Shown: positions 49,669 to 59,869, counted from the stretch's first letter. The stretch is 64,000 nt of DNA from CAVVUC01 sp963751395 (GCA_963751395.1 CAVVUC010000001.1:620001-684000), one strand, 5' to 3'. The notes: generated by a model not told the origin, from the letters alone. Numbers and translations: made by a program.

Positions 49669-50585
49669 GATCTTTTCTGAAACATCGGGGCGAAGAACCG
49701 GATTGTAGTTCCTTTGCCGGGTTCGCTGTCAACTTCGCACCGTCCCCCGATGGCCGCCATGCGGTTGCGCATGTTATTCAATCCGTCGGCACCCGGCTCG
49801 CTTGCACTCTTGTCGTGGTTTTCGGAACGAACGAAGCCCGCGCCGTTGTCGGTCACGGTGATTTCAAATCCGTCTTCGAGGTGCTTCATTTCGATGCGGA
49901 CGCAATTTGCAGCAGAGTGCTTGAGCACGTTGGTGAGGCTCTCATCAAAGGCGAGGTAGAAGTTGTGCCGGACTTCCGAAGCCACGGGTAAAGACGGCAG
50001 TTGACCGGGCAAATCAATGGAGCAATCCACATCCGTGTTCTGGAAATACTCGTTGGCGTATTGCCCCAGATAAGCGGCCATGCTCTCCAGCGTGTCGTTG
50101 CACGGATCGACCACCCAAACAATTTCATCAAGCGACTGAAGAAGATCGCGCGACAAATCGGCAATGGTGTCCATCTGAGTCGTTGCCGGCTCAGAATCCG
50201 CATCTGTCTGTTTGGCCAGTTCGCTGAGATAAGAGATGCGAGTGAGCTTCGCGCCGATTTCATCGTGCATGTCCTGGGCGATGCGTGCCCGGTCGCGCTC
50301 CACCTCGCGTTCCTTCTCCAACTCGTGGGCAATCAACTCCAGACGCCGGCGCATCCTGCTGCGCAAGACGAACAAAACGGCCAGAGCGGGAATCGTCACA
50401 GCGCAAATCCCCGAAGTCCACCGGAACCATGCGGTCTGATAGAAAAAGGGGCGAATCTCGATCCTCAAAGCGGCGCTGTTGTCGTTCCACACATCATCGT
50501 TGTTGGCCGCCCTGACCCGGAAGATGTATTTCCCGGGGGAGGGGAATAGTAGCGCGCGTTTCGTGCTCCCTGGGCGTGGTGCCAT
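49665..50585 (-). CDS. Sensor histidine kinase, C-terminal part (after a frameshift)
   Basis: This frame carries the end of the Y_Y_Y domain (SPGKYIFRVRAANNDDVW), a membrane segment (WTSGICAVTIPALAVLFVL), the HisKA_3 dimerisation helix with the phospho-histidine in ARIAQDMHDEIGAKLTRISYL, and the ATPase domain (DESLTNVLKHSAANCV, DNGAGF, GKGTTIRF). It continues the propeller protein at 50465-52882 in another frame. One extra base in the G5 run at 50535-50539 would join the two into one kinase of about 1,060 residues. Coordinates of the start are nominal. It is coupled to the response regulator. Confidence 0.85.
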   Translation of the reverse strand: MAPRPGSTKRALLFPSPGKYIFRVRAANNDDVWNDNSAALRIEIRPFFYQTAWFRWTSGICAVTIPALAVLFVLRSRMRRRLELIAHELEKEREVERDRARIAQDMHDEIGAKLTRISYLSELAKQTDADSEPATTQMDTIADLSRDLLQSLDEIVWVVDPCNDTLESMAAYLGQYANEYFQNTDVDCSIDLPGQLPSLPVASEVRHNFYLAFDESLTNVLKHSAANCVRIEMKHLEDGFEITVTDNGAGFVRSENHDKSASEPGADGLNNMRNRMAAIGGRCEVDSEPGKGTTIRFFAPMFQKRS

Positions 50586-52882
50586 TCCTTCTCGAAGCCT
50601 TCCAACTGGTATTGAAAGGCGACGAGTTGTGGCGCCTTGCATTCCAATCCGGTGAAGTAAAACTGCAAATCATGCTGTCCCGGCGGAAGTGTCACCTGCG
50701 GAAGCAAGGATGGCGCAAGCATCGGAGCAGGAGGCGGGGCCACTGCGATGACCTGACCTGGATTCTCAGGCCAGACCCGGACTTGATTCACCAGCAATTC
50801 CTCGATGGCCACCGTCGGTGCGGTCGGATTTTGGCGCACCTCTTCAGGACGGATGCTGCCCACATTGTTCCCCATCGCAAACCACAGCCTTCCGTCGCGC
50901 CCGCGCCAGCTATTCGGCTGGAACTCGATCGAGCCGCCCAGTTCAGTCAGTCCATCACCGAGGCTGAACCGGCTTACCGGCAGGGTTTTTATTTCGCCGC
51001 GATCGAACTGCGCCAGGTCCGCCGCCTGGATTTTTTCCAGCCCCGCCCCCGTGACAAGCCAGAGGTTGCCCTGAAGATCGAGCTGAACTTCCGTGACGTA
51101 ATCCGAGTGAAGACCGTTGACCTTCGAGAGCCGGAGAAAGTTCCCAGCTTTCCACCTGACCAAACCGCCCTCGGAGGTGCCGATCCACAGCCCTCCATCC
51201 GGCGTCGGACAGAGTGCCCAGAAACGCCCCAGATAATCGCGCGGCTGCGGTTCCTGCTCCACAAATTGAGCACCATCCCAACGCAGCAGCCTTCCGCCAA
51301 ACGTGCCGGCCCAGATTGTGCCGTCTGTTGTTTGCACAAGGGCCGCCGGCCACCAGTTCGAATCCTCGCCCTTGTTGTAAACCTGTCTGACGTCATCTCC
51401 ATCGACGATCGCAATGGTTGAGAGCGTTCCCACCCAAAGCTGCCCATCGCGCGAAGGCAGCAGCAGGCGCGCATCGCCCCGCAGCCGCTCATACGAAATG
51501 GCCGGGACGAATTTTCTATCCGTGAATCGCAACAGGCCAGCACCCCAACAGCCCGCCCAAACGCGGTTTGCCGCATCGACGGCCACGACCGTCTCGTGCG
51601 CCCAATCCGCAACTGGCAGGACATGGTTTGTGCAGCGCCCGTCTTTGAACTGGGAAACGACCTTTCCGGCGGTCCCGATCCAGATCGTGCCTTCGGCATC
51701 TTCGCAGACGCTGTTCACAAGCGTGTCGCTGAGCCCCTGTCCGCGACCGATCAACTGGAAGTAGCGGGGGCGGAGTTGCACCATGCCACCGCGTTCGTAG
51801 CCGATCCAGATGTTCCCGTCACGGTCTGGGAAAATGCTGCGTATGGTATTGCTGGGCAGCCCGTCGCGCGTGGAAATGCTTTTGCTCGTTCCATCAGGCC
51901 CCACTCGGACCAGACCGAGTTCGTCGTTGCCCGCCCAAAAAGCCCCGCCGTCGTCGCCCCGGCGAAATCGGAAAGCCCTCTTTGAATAATCGGCGGACCA
52001 ATCTTTCGCTTCGGCAACCCACTTCCCATCCGCAAAACGGCGGAGCCGCCCGGGACTTTCAACCCAAAGACTTTTCCCCGCTGGAACAATGTGTTTCACC
52101 GGCAGCGGTGAACCGGTGCCATCCGGTGTGCGGTCAATAAAACGGCCGGACTCCCATTTCATAAGCCCTTTGTCGGTGCCGGCCCAAATTTCGCCGTTTG
52201 CATCCGCAGCAAGCGAAGAAATCCGTTGATCTTCCAATCCCGGCGGCGGGGCAAGTTTCTTCAATACGCCATTTTCCCAAAGGCCCAGCTCCTGTTCGCC
52301 ACGCCAGCACCAGACACGCTTTTCCTTGTCCGCACAAAGCTGAAGCAATGGCCAGTGAGCATCCGAGAGTTTGTGGGACTTCCATTCCCATGTCTTCCCG
52401 ACAAGTGTTCCCTCCAGCAAACCCCCGTCCTCGTCGGCAAAAACCATCTGCCCCTCTCGCGAATACAGCAGCGAATCTGCCTTGCCGGCGTTCCTCGAAA
52501 CCAGGGCGAACCCCTTTTGACTCCAAGTGGCAAGCGCCCTGTCGTAAGTGCTGATCCAGAGCGACCCTGCGTGATCCACCATCACCCGGCGAATGCCCGC
52601 CGCGGGGAGTTCCGGTGTGTTGCCCGGATCATACTGCACGAAACGAACGCCATCGAATCGCAGCAAGCCCGAAAGCAGCGTTCCGGTCCAGAGATAGCCT
52701 TCCGGTGTTTGCGCGACATCGGTGACTGAGTTGACCGGCAGTCCTTCGTTTGTCCCCCAGACCCGGATTTGATAATCCTGCGGTGTCATTTCGTTCTCCG
52801 TCGCGGCACCACCCGGCGTTGAGTGCCACAGTGCCAGCCAGCAAATGCAAAGGGTCAGTCGAATTTCAACGCGGCGCGGCAC
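50465..52882 (-). CDS. Sensor histidine kinase, periplasmic propeller part (before a frameshift)
   Basis: The 805 residues start at GTG with a signal sequence (RLTLCICWLALWHSTPGGAA), then a two-component-regulator propeller: repeats such as DVAQTPEGYLWTGTLLSGLLRFDG and SIFPDRDGNIWIGYERGGMVQL, and the beginning of a Y_Y_Y domain (FYFTGLECKAPQLVAFQYQLEGFEKEWHHAQG). After GARNARYYSPPPG the frame leaves the family and stops. The remaining Y_Y_Y, membrane and kinase parts are in the frame at 49665-50585. Such hybrid-like sensors detect oligosaccharides in the periplasm, matching the neighbouring xylan enzymes. Confidence 0.85.
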   Translation of the reverse strand: MPRRVEIRLTLCICWLALWHSTPGGAATENEMTPQDYQIRVWGTNEGLPVNSVTDVAQTPEGYLWTGTLLSGLLRFDGVRFVQYDPGNTPELPAAGIRRVMVDHAGSLWISTYDRALATWSQKGFALVSRNAGKADSLLYSREGQMVFADEDGGLLEGTLVGKTWEWKSHKLSDAHWPLLQLCADKEKRVWCWRGEQELGLWENGVLKKLAPPPGLEDQRISSLAADANGEIWAGTDKGLMKWESGRFIDRTPDGTGSPLPVKHIVPAGKSLWVESPGRLRRFADGKWVAEAKDWSADYSKRAFRFRRGDDGGAFWAGNDELGLVRVGPDGTSKSISTRDGLPSNTIRSIFPDRDGNIWIGYERGGMVQLRPRYFQLIGRGQGLSDTLVNSVCEDAEGTIWIGTAGKVVSQFKDGRCTNHVLPVADWAHETVVAVDAANRVWAGCWGAGLLRFTDRKFVPAISYERLRGDARLLLPSRDGQLWVGTLSTIAIVDGDDVRQVYNKGEDSNWWPAALVQTTDGTIWAGTFGGRLLRWDGAQFVEQEPQPRDYLGRFWALCPTPDGGLWIGTSEGGLVRWKAGNFLRLSKVNGLHSDYVTEVQLDLQGNLWLVTGAGLEKIQAADLAQFDRGEIKTLPVSRFSLGDGLTELGGSIEFQPNSWRGRDGRLWFAMGNNVGSIRPEEVRQNPTAPTVAIEELLVNQVRVWPENPGQVIAVAPPPAPMLAPSLLPQVTLPPGQHDLQFYFTGLECKAPQLVAFQYQLEGFEKEWHHAQGARNARYYSPPPGNTSSGSGRPTTMMCGTTTAPL

Positions 52883-53077
52883 GGCGCGATTATGCTGTTA
52901 ATGCCTTTCCCTCGCAAGCATGGGCTGGTTTCGGCTGTCTTTCCGAGACCTTCAATCCGCGTTGTGGGATTGATTGCAGCGCAAGAATCGCAGGTTCTTC
53001 TGGCCAGGTAGCGCACACAAATGCTTCCCCAACGCGGTGGTTTTGCAGCGCGTTCGGACCGCAGACTGACTGGCGGT

Positions 53078-53103
53078 CGTGTAGCATGTTTATGCGACAT
53101 GAC
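53078..53103 (+). promoter_or_regulatory. Candidate regulator site upstream of the PEP-CTERM repeat protein gene
   Basis: This 26-bp sequence, with the core GCATGTTTATGCGACATGAC, matches 24 of 26 positions of the site at 49014-49039. It lies 58 bases upstream of the ATG at 53162, in the same orientation to its gene, and in the spacer shared with the divergent kinase gene. Confidence 0.7.
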
Positions 53104-53161
53104 AGGTTTTTAGATTTTTGCGAATATCAGGAAAACCAACCCCAAGAACCCACACCCATTC

Positions 53162-56100
53162 ATGAAAACCAACATCCTCTCCTCTTGCACCTTTATCCGC
53201 ACTTCGTTTGCCGCTCTGGCATCCTTCCTTCTGCTTTTGCTCGCGCCCGCACAGCCGGCGTTTGCGCTTAATTTGACGTGGACAGGCACCTCAAGCGCAT
53301 TGTGGACAGGAACTACAAACTGGAGTCCGAATGGCGCGCCCGGCACGTCGGACGTTGCAATTTTCAGCGGCACAAGCCCGAACACAACCATAAGCACCGG
53401 CACGAGTAATTCTGTTACCGCTGGCAACCTCACATTCGACACCGGTGCGAGCGCTTACACCATCGGCACAGGAACGGCGAACAGCCAGACCTATGTTGAG
53501 GCGGGCAGCACGACGCTTCAGATGACGGCCGGCGTGCTGAACAATCAGACCTTCAATGCCAGGCTCCAATTGGGTGGCGACGGATCTACGGCCTCCTACA
53601 CGATCACGAACGCCAGTACCGACCAACAAGTTCATCTTCAACGGTCTCATCCTCGGCGGCTCTGGCGGCTCGGTTGGAACGAAAACATTGAACGCTGGCG
53701 GCGCGGGCAACATCGACTTCAACGGCGCGGTCACCCGTGGCAATGCCACATCCCTGACCTTGGTAAAATCGGGCACCGGCACGCTCAAGTTCAACAACTC
53801 TGGAAGCAAGATCGGCCAGCTCACGCTCAACGGCGGCACGATCGACCTTGCAGCGGACATGACGATCGGCGACCAGATCGCCGGCGGAACTCAACTCAAC
53901 GGTTCCGGCGGCACGATTACCAGCAGCGGCGGAAAGCTCCTGCTTGGCGGCGGCGCAAGCGGCGGCAACGGGGGGACTGGGGGCCAACAGCGGGCAGCAC
54001 CATCACCATCAATGCGGTGATCGCAAATGGAGGCTCTTTCAACAACGTCGATTATTACAACAGCGGCACCATCATCCTGAAGGGATCGAACACCTACAGC
54101 GGCGGCACAGGGCTCTACGGCACTGCGGTGCAGATCGGTGTGAACAGTGCCGGCACGGTCAGTTCCATCACCTCCAGCGCCCTCGGCACGGGAACGGTGA
54201 CGTTCCAGGCCGGTGCCAACCTCTCCAGCGACAGCACCACAGCCCGCACGATCCTGAATGCGATCGTTTTCAACAGCAACGTCACGCTCGGCGATGCGAC
54301 CCGGAACGGCAAGCTGACATTCAGCGGCAGTGCGAGCCTCAACAGCGCCAGCCGGACCATCGCGGTGAACCCCAACAGCGAAGCGCAGTTTGACGGCATC
54401 ATTACCGACGGGACTGCTGCTGCCGGCATTTCCAAGAGCGGCTCGGGAACACTGACCCTGACCAACACTGCCAACAGCTTCTCAGGCAACATCGCCATCA
54501 ACGCCAACGGCGGCAATCTCAAGATTACCAGCGGCGCTGCTCTTGGCTCCAGCACCAACGCGCGGACCTTCACCAACACCGGTGCCGGTACTCAGCTTCT
54601 GGTTCTCGACAGCAATGGTGGCCCGGACATCACGCTGGGCAGCAACATCAGTTTTAGTACCAGTGCCGTCAACGGTGCGATCCGCAACGACGCGGGCAAC
54701 AACACCATCAATGGCGCGTTCTCGCTCACTTCGGGCAACGGCAACACCAAGATCATCAGCAACGGTGGCTCATTGAAGCTCACGGGCAACATCACTACCG
54801 TTTCCGGGGCGGGCAACAACAGGGTGTTCGATCTGGACGGCACCTCGACCGGCGCAAACGAGGTCAGCGGGATCATTAGCGACGGCGGTGGATACAAAAC
54901 CGGCGTGTCTAAGAATGGGGTGGGAACCTGGAAGCTGTCCGGTCCCAACACCTACAGCAACGGCACCACGGTTAACTCAGGTTCCCTGATTTTGGCGAAT
55001 GCAAACGCCTTGGGCGCGTCCGCAGGTTCCCTTGCGGTGAACGGCGGCACATTGGACTTGAATGGCTATAACCCGACCGTGGGACTCCTGAGCGGCAGCA
55101 GCGGAGCCCTCATCACGACCGGCTCGAATGCGTCGATCGACCTCACCGTCAGCGGCACCGGTTCATCGACCTATGCGGGTGTGATCTCAAATGGCGCAGG
55201 CACCGTCGGCCTCGCCAAGGCCGATACCGGCACGCTAACGCTGGCCGGCCTCAACACCTACTCGGGGGCAACCGCGATCAATGGCGGAACACTCAACGTG
55301 AACGGCTCGATCTCTTCGGCGTCGGCTGTTTCGGTCGCCTTCGGCGCAGTTCTCAGCGGAAGCGGTACTGTGGGCGGATCGGTGGGTGTGGTGGACGGCG
55401 GGATTATTACTCCGGGAAGCAATGGCAGTGGAACGCTGGCGCTTGGCAACGTGACCTTTAATGGCACGGGCGCTGTGAACTTCGTTTCAAACGGCAGCGC
55501 GATGAACACCTCGCTCGCCGCCACCGGCACCATGACGACGGGTGCGGGCACGGTCACGGTGAATGTCAGCGGTCCCGCCGCATGGACCACTGGAACCTAC
55601 AATCTGATCAGCTACGGCAGTTGGGGCGGGGTCATCACTGACTTCGCCAAGGGGACGATTCCGGCCATCGGGGGACACAGGACTGCCGACCTCGGCACGA
55701 CCGGGCCAACCAATGGTTTCATCACGTTGATGATCGGTGGTGATAATCTGGTTTGGACCGGTTCGTCCAGTGGTGTCTGGAGCCAGTCGGCGGTGAATGC
55801 TCCCTACAACTGGACGCTGGGGACCACCGGATCTGGCGCGGAGTTTCTCGACCAGGACGTTGTCATCTTCAAGGACGGAGCTGGGAACACAACGAACGTG
55901 ACCATCGATGATAATACCGTCACGCCCTCATCGGTCGTCTTCGACAACAACACGCAGAATTACACGCTGCAGAGCGGCAGCGGGTATGGGATCGCGGGAG
56001 CCACGCCGCTTTACAAGAGCGGCACGGGCACGCTGACCATCACCAACACCAACACCTACACGGGCGGGACCACGCTTTCCGGCGGCACCATCAACGTGAA

Positions 56101-59100
56101 CAGCGCTGAGGCTCTTGGCGGTGCGTCTGGCAACCTCACTTTCACCGGCTCCGGCGGCACGCTCCAGTTGGGGGCGACCATCGCCAGCAGCACGCGCAAT
56201 TACGTGCTGAACGCCAGCGGAAAGATAGACACCAATGGCAACGACCTCACCAACACCGGGGTTGTGAGCGGCACGGGGTCTCTGACCAAGATCGGAAACG
56301 GCACCCTGACGCTCGGAGGCGCCAACAGCTACAGCGGCGGGACCACGATCACTTCCGGCACGCTCGCGGCTGCATCGGCGAACGCCCTCGGCACCGGCAG
56401 CGTGACCAACAACGCCACCTTGAACCTGACCGTCAACCCCGGCGGAAGCAATGTGACCTACAGCGGGATTTCCAGCGCCATGGGCGGGAACGGCGTCGTG
56501 AACGTGACTCTCGGGACCGGCTTTGACACCGTCATTCTCAATGGCGACTATTCCGGCTTCACCGGCACTTGGAACATCGGTGTCGGTGCGGCGGCTGGCG
56601 CGGGCAAAATACAGATGAACGGCTTGGACAACTCGGGAGCCACGCTCAACATGCTCTCCAACGCCACGATCTATGTTTCCACCTCGGGTACGCACAACGC
56701 CGCCCTCGTGCTCAACGGTGGCGACACGGGCGAATCCCTCGGCCAGCTTCGGCTTGACGGGGGCATCTGGGCCGGACCAGTCACGCTGTCGGGCACGATC
56801 ACCGGCAGCGGGGATGGCTTTGTCGGATCGACAAGCTCGGGCACGATCACCGGATCGATTGGAGAAACCGGCGGATCGAAAGATCTGTCCAAGGTTGGCA
56901 GCGGCACGATCACTCTCTCCGGTTCCAACAGCTTCACCGGCGGCGCGATTGTCAACGGCGGTGTCCTCACTCTGACCAACTCCAATGCTCTCGGCGCGAT
57001 CTCCGGCCCGAACTCGGTTGCCAGCGGTGCCTCCCTCGAACTCGCAAACGGAGTCACGATCGCCAACGAATTCGTTACGATCATCGGCACGGGTGCCTCC
57101 TTCAACGGGGCGCTCCGGGCGGGAACCGGTAATGGTACTTGGTCGGGTTCTGTAATCCTCGGTTCCGCTGACGCCCGTATCGGTGCACTTGACGGCACGA
57201 CTCTCACCATCACCGGCGCGATCAACGGCAGCGGAGCCAACCAGTCCGTTTTCATCAGCGGCCAGAATGGTAATGGCACGGTCATTTTGAATCCCACTCT
57301 TCTAAACACCTACTCCGGCACGACCGGGATCATCAGGGGCACTCTCAAGATCGGAAAGACCGATGCCCTGCCCACCGGGACCATACTTGACGTCGATTCC
57401 TCCAGCGGCGTCGCCGATGCTGTCGCTTTCGACCTTAACGGCTTCAACCAGACCGTTGGCGCCTTGCAGGACTCCGCCACCACCAACGTCAACGGCGTGA
57501 TCCGAAACAACGTCGCCAGCACCACCTCGGTTTTGACCGTCGATGGGACCACAAACACGCAGTATGACGGCACTATTACGACCGGCTCCGGTTCTGTCCG
57601 ATTAGTGAAATCCGGCTCCGGCACTCTGACGCTCACCGCTGCCAACAACTATACCGGCGGCACCACGATCAGCGGTGGCCGCCTCATTTCCACGCGCGCC
57701 ACCGCGAGCGGCACCATGTCGATCGCAGGCGGTGCCACGCTTGAATACAACATCGCCTCCGGCTCCACCGCCCAGGGCCCCAGCAGTTACACGGGCGCAG
57801 GTACGATCCTGAAGACCGGCACCGGGACGCTTTATTTTGGGGGTGGCAACAGCAACGTCGGCATGTCCGCCGGTGCCTTGATTGATGTTCAAGCGGGCGT
57901 CTTCCAGCTCGGCAACTTCGACTCCCAGAGCGACACCTTTACCGGCAACTTGAGCGACCTGAACATCGCCTCGGGTGCGGCGCTCGACGCTTACTCCACC
58001 AGTGTGACGGTGGACAAGCTTACCGGGTCCGGCACCTACAAAGCCGGATACTTCGGCCCGCGTTCGTTGACTGTTGGTGCGAATAACGGCAGCTCGACCT
58101 TCTCCGGCACGATCACCGGCAACGGCATCAACGCAGACTCGCAACCGCAGCTTTTCAAGACCGGGACCGGAACTCTAACCCTGACGGGGGCCTTGAACTT
58201 CACGGGAGCCTTCGGTGGGGACACTGTTCGGGTGAACGGCGGCACCACCGCGAGCCCGAGCACGCTCACGATCTCCCCGACATCGGCTTCCAGCTTCGGT
58301 TACCTCGGAGCCACCATGAACATCGGATCTGCCACGAGCGACGTGGTTGTGGTGAACCAGACTTCTGGCACGGCGGTAGCCAACAACCTCGCGATCGGGC
58401 AGAAGGGTGTTGCCACCTACAACCTCTCCGGCACCGCAGTGGTCAACGCCAACAGGGTGGAACTGGCGTTCGACGGCCCGAGCAATGGCACTGGCGCGGC
58501 AACTCTCAATGTCAGCGGCAGCGCCCAGGTCAACATCTACTCCAACGGCAACCTGCTGATGGGTCAATACTACGGGCGTCCGGTAACGGTGAACCAGTCC
58601 GGCGGCAATGTTATCTTCTACAGCAATGCGGGGACAACCCGTGGCGGCACGGGGTCGCTGCGCTTTGCCAGCGGCAACCAAACCAGCGCCTACAATCTGA
58701 ACGGAGGCACCTTGTCGATCCCCGCGATCACATGGGTCGCAGCGGGAGGTGGTGCCGGCGGTGGAAACGGAACCATCAACTTCAACGGTGGCACGATGCA
58801 GATTACGAGCGGCTCCTTCGCCCTGCCTACAGGAACAGCGAACGGCCAGCCGGTGGTGATGACCAAGATCCTCGATAACGGCGGGACGATTGACTCCTTC
58901 GGGCTCGCCGTCACCTACGCGGGGCCGATCGACCACGGCGGCACCAATGCCATCGACGGCGGCTTGACCAAGATCGGTGCGGGCTCGCTGACACTGACCG
59001 CCAGCAACACCTTCACCGGCCCGACGAAGATCACCAGCGGCACGCTGGGGGTCAGCAACGATATGGCCCTTCAAAATAGCGCCTTCGACACCTCGGGCAC

Positions 59101-59644
59101 GGGCACCATGACTCTCAGCGTGACGACCCCCACCTTCGGCGGTCTGAAGGGTTCCACCGACCTGGCCACCGCCATCAGTTCGGGCTACGGCAGCGTGACG
59201 GCTTTGGCCTTGAATCCGATCGCCAGCGCCACCAACACCTACACCGGCGTCATCTCAAACGGTGCTGCGGGCATGACTCTGACCAAGACTGGACTGGGAA
59301 CACAGGTGCTTTCCGGCAGCAACACTTACACCGGACTGACCAGCGTGAACAACGGCACGCTGGCTTTCGACGTGAGCGAGACTCTGACAGGCGGTCTGAA
59401 CGTCGCCACCAGCGGCACCGCAGTCCTGACGGCGCACACAGGAGGAGCAGCGAACGTGAAGGTTCTCGACATCACGGGGCTGACCATCTCTGGAACGACA
59501 GCGTTTGTTGGCGGCGGCAAGGACTTGGGCGGACTGGCCGCGCCAGCTCCAGTGCCGGAGCCCGGAACGGTTGGATTGCTGGTTGTGGGAGTCATTGGGG
59601 GACTGCTCCTGCGCCGCCGCAACCGCTGTAGCCGGCCACGTTGA
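53162..59644 (+). CDS. Giant PEP-CTERM protein with autotransporter-associated beta-strand repeats
   Basis: The 2,160 residues include a signal peptide (FAALASFLLLLLAPAQPAFA), dozens of repeats of the GSGTLTLSGSNSYTGGT / INGGTLNVNG type forming a long beta-helix, and the C-terminal sorting signal VPEPGTVGLLVVGVIGGLLLRRRNR. It should be exported, processed by an exosortase and displayed at the surface. Residues of about 155-275 are basic and unlike the rest; the proper repeat sequence is in other frames there (KFIFNGLILGGSGG...), so three single-base insertions that sum to a codon are likely. The last residues and stop come from a type B repeat. Role unknown; perhaps a surface scaffold for polysaccharide contact. 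Confidence 0.85.
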   Translation: MKTNILSSCTFIRTSFAALASFLLLLLAPAQPAFALNLTWTGTSSALWTGTTNWSPNGAPGTSDVAIFSGTSPNTTISTGTSNSVTAGNLTFDTGASAYTIGTGTANSQTYVEAGSTTLQMTAGVLNNQTFNARLQLGGDGSTASYTITNASTDQQVHLQRSHPRRLWRLGWNENIERWRRGQHRLQRRGHPWQCHIPDLGKIGHRHAQVQQLWKQDRPAHAQRRHDRPCSGHDDRRPDRRRNSTQRFRRHDYQQRRKAPAWRRRKRRQRGDWGPTAGSTITINAVIANGGSFNNVDYYNSGTIILKGSNTYSGGTGLYGTAVQIGVNSAGTVSSITSSALGTGTVTFQAGANLSSDSTTARTILNAIVFNSNVTLGDATRNGKLTFSGSASLNSASRTIAVNPNSEAQFDGIITDGTAAAGISKSGSGTLTLTNTANSFSGNIAINANGGNLKITSGAALGSSTNARTFTNTGAGTQLLVLDSNGGPDITLGSNISFSTSAVNGAIRNDAGNNTINGAFSLTSGNGNTKIISNGGSLKLTGNITTVSGAGNNRVFDLDGTSTGANEVSGIISDGGGYKTGVSKNGVGTWKLSGPNTYSNGTTVNSGSLILANANALGASAGSLAVNGGTLDLNGYNPTVGLLSGSSGALITTGSNASIDLTVSGTGSSTYAGVISNGAGTVGLAKADTGTLTLAGLNTYSGATAINGGTLNVNGSISSASAVSVAFGAVLSGSGTVGGSVGVVDGGIITPGSNGSGTLALGNVTFNGTGAVNFVSNGSAMNTSLAATGTMTTGAGTVTVNVSGPAAWTTGTYNLISYGSWGGVITDFAKGTIPAIGGHRTADLGTTGPTNGFITLMIGGDNLVWTGSSSGVWSQSAVNAPYNWTLGTTGSGAEFLDQDVVIFKDGAGNTTNVTIDDNTVTPSSVVFDNNTQNYTLQSGSGYGIAGATPLYKSGTGTLTITNTNTYTGGTTLSGGTINVNSAEALGGASGNLTFTGSGGTLQLGATIASSTRNYVLNASGKIDTNGNDLTNTGVVSGTGSLTKIGNGTLTLGGANSYSGGTTITSGTLAAASANALGTGSVTNNATLNLTVNPGGSNVTYSGISSAMGGNGVVNVTLGTGFDTVILNGDYSGFTGTWNIGVGAAAGAGKIQMNGLDNSGATLNMLSNATIYVSTSGTHNAALVLNGGDTGESLGQLRLDGGIWAGPVTLSGTITGSGDGFVGSTSSGTITGSIGETGGSKDLSKVGSGTITLSGSNSFTGGAIVNGGVLTLTNSNALGAISGPNSVASGASLELANGVTIANEFVTIIGTGASFNGALRAGTGNGTWSGSVILGSADARIGALDGTTLTITGAINGSGANQSVFISGQNGNGTVILNPTLLNTYSGTTGIIRGTLKIGKTDALPTGTILDVDSSSGVADAVAFDLNGFNQTVGALQDSATTNVNGVIRNNVASTTSVLTVDGTTNTQYDGTITTGSGSVRLVKSGSGTLTLTAANNYTGGTTISGGRLISTRATASGTMSIAGGATLEYNIASGSTAQGPSSYTGAGTILKTGTGTLYFGGGNSNVGMSAGALIDVQAGVFQLGNFDSQSDTFTGNLSDLNIASGAALDAYSTSVTVDKLTGSGTYKAGYFGPRSLTVGANNGSSTFSGTITGNGINADSQPQLFKTGTGTLTLTGALNFTGAFGGDTVRVNGGTTASPSTLTISPTSASSFGYLGATMNIGSATSDVVVVNQTSGTAVANNLAIGQKGVATYNLSGTAVVNANRVELAFDGPSNGTGAATLNVSGSAQVNIYSNGNLLMGQYYGRPVTVNQSGGNVIFYSNAGTTRGGTGSLRFASGNQTSAYNLNGGTLSIPAITWVAAGGGAGGGNGTINFNGGTMQITSGSFALPTGTANGQPVVMTKILDNGGTIDSFGLAVTYAGPIDHGGTNAIDGGLTKIGAGSLTLTASNTFTGPTKITSGTLGVSNDMALQNSAFDTSGTGTMTLSVTTPTFGGLKGSTDLATAISSGYGSVTALALNPIASATNTYTGVISNGAAGMTLTKTGLGTQVLSGSNTYTGLTSVNNGTLAFDVSETLTGGLNVATSGTAVLTAHTGGAANVKVLDITGLTISGTTAFVGGGKDLGGLAAPAPVPEPGTVGLLVVGVIGGLLLRRRNRCSRPR

Positions 59645-59657
59645 GGCCGGCCAGCCT
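59627..59657. repeat. Type B repeat at the end of the PEP-CTERM gene
   Basis: GTAGCCGGCCACGTTGAGGC is a self-complementary type B variant, identical in its first 20 bases to the core at 8850-8879, about 50 kb away. It supplies the last codons and the TGA of the PEP-CTERM gene. Confidence 0.85.
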
Positions 59658-59728
59658 GTTGGAAAATACAACCAAGATTTTTTCCGTGTTGCCGGCTGGG
59701 AACCGGCGTGGGTCACGGAAAATGCAGA

Positions 59729-59774
59729 GGTCGCCGCGGTTCTCTTGGCGGGGTGCCGCGGCGACCATTTTTTC
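59729..59774 (+). terminator. Intrinsic terminator after the PEP-CTERM gene
   Basis: GGTCGCCGCGG (59729-59739) pairs perfectly with CCGCGGCGACC (59756-59766). The stem has 11 bp and a 16-base loop, and ATTTTTT follows. It fits a rho-independent terminator for the gene ending at 59644 and separates it from the GH115 gene. Confidence 0.75.
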
Positions 59775-59869
59775 CAAGACTGCCATCTGAGCGGCGCGAG
59801 CGCGGCGCTGCGCAATCAACCATTGGCGGTTGTGGCCCTTTGCCAATCTTCCAGGGTTGTGATTCTCCA

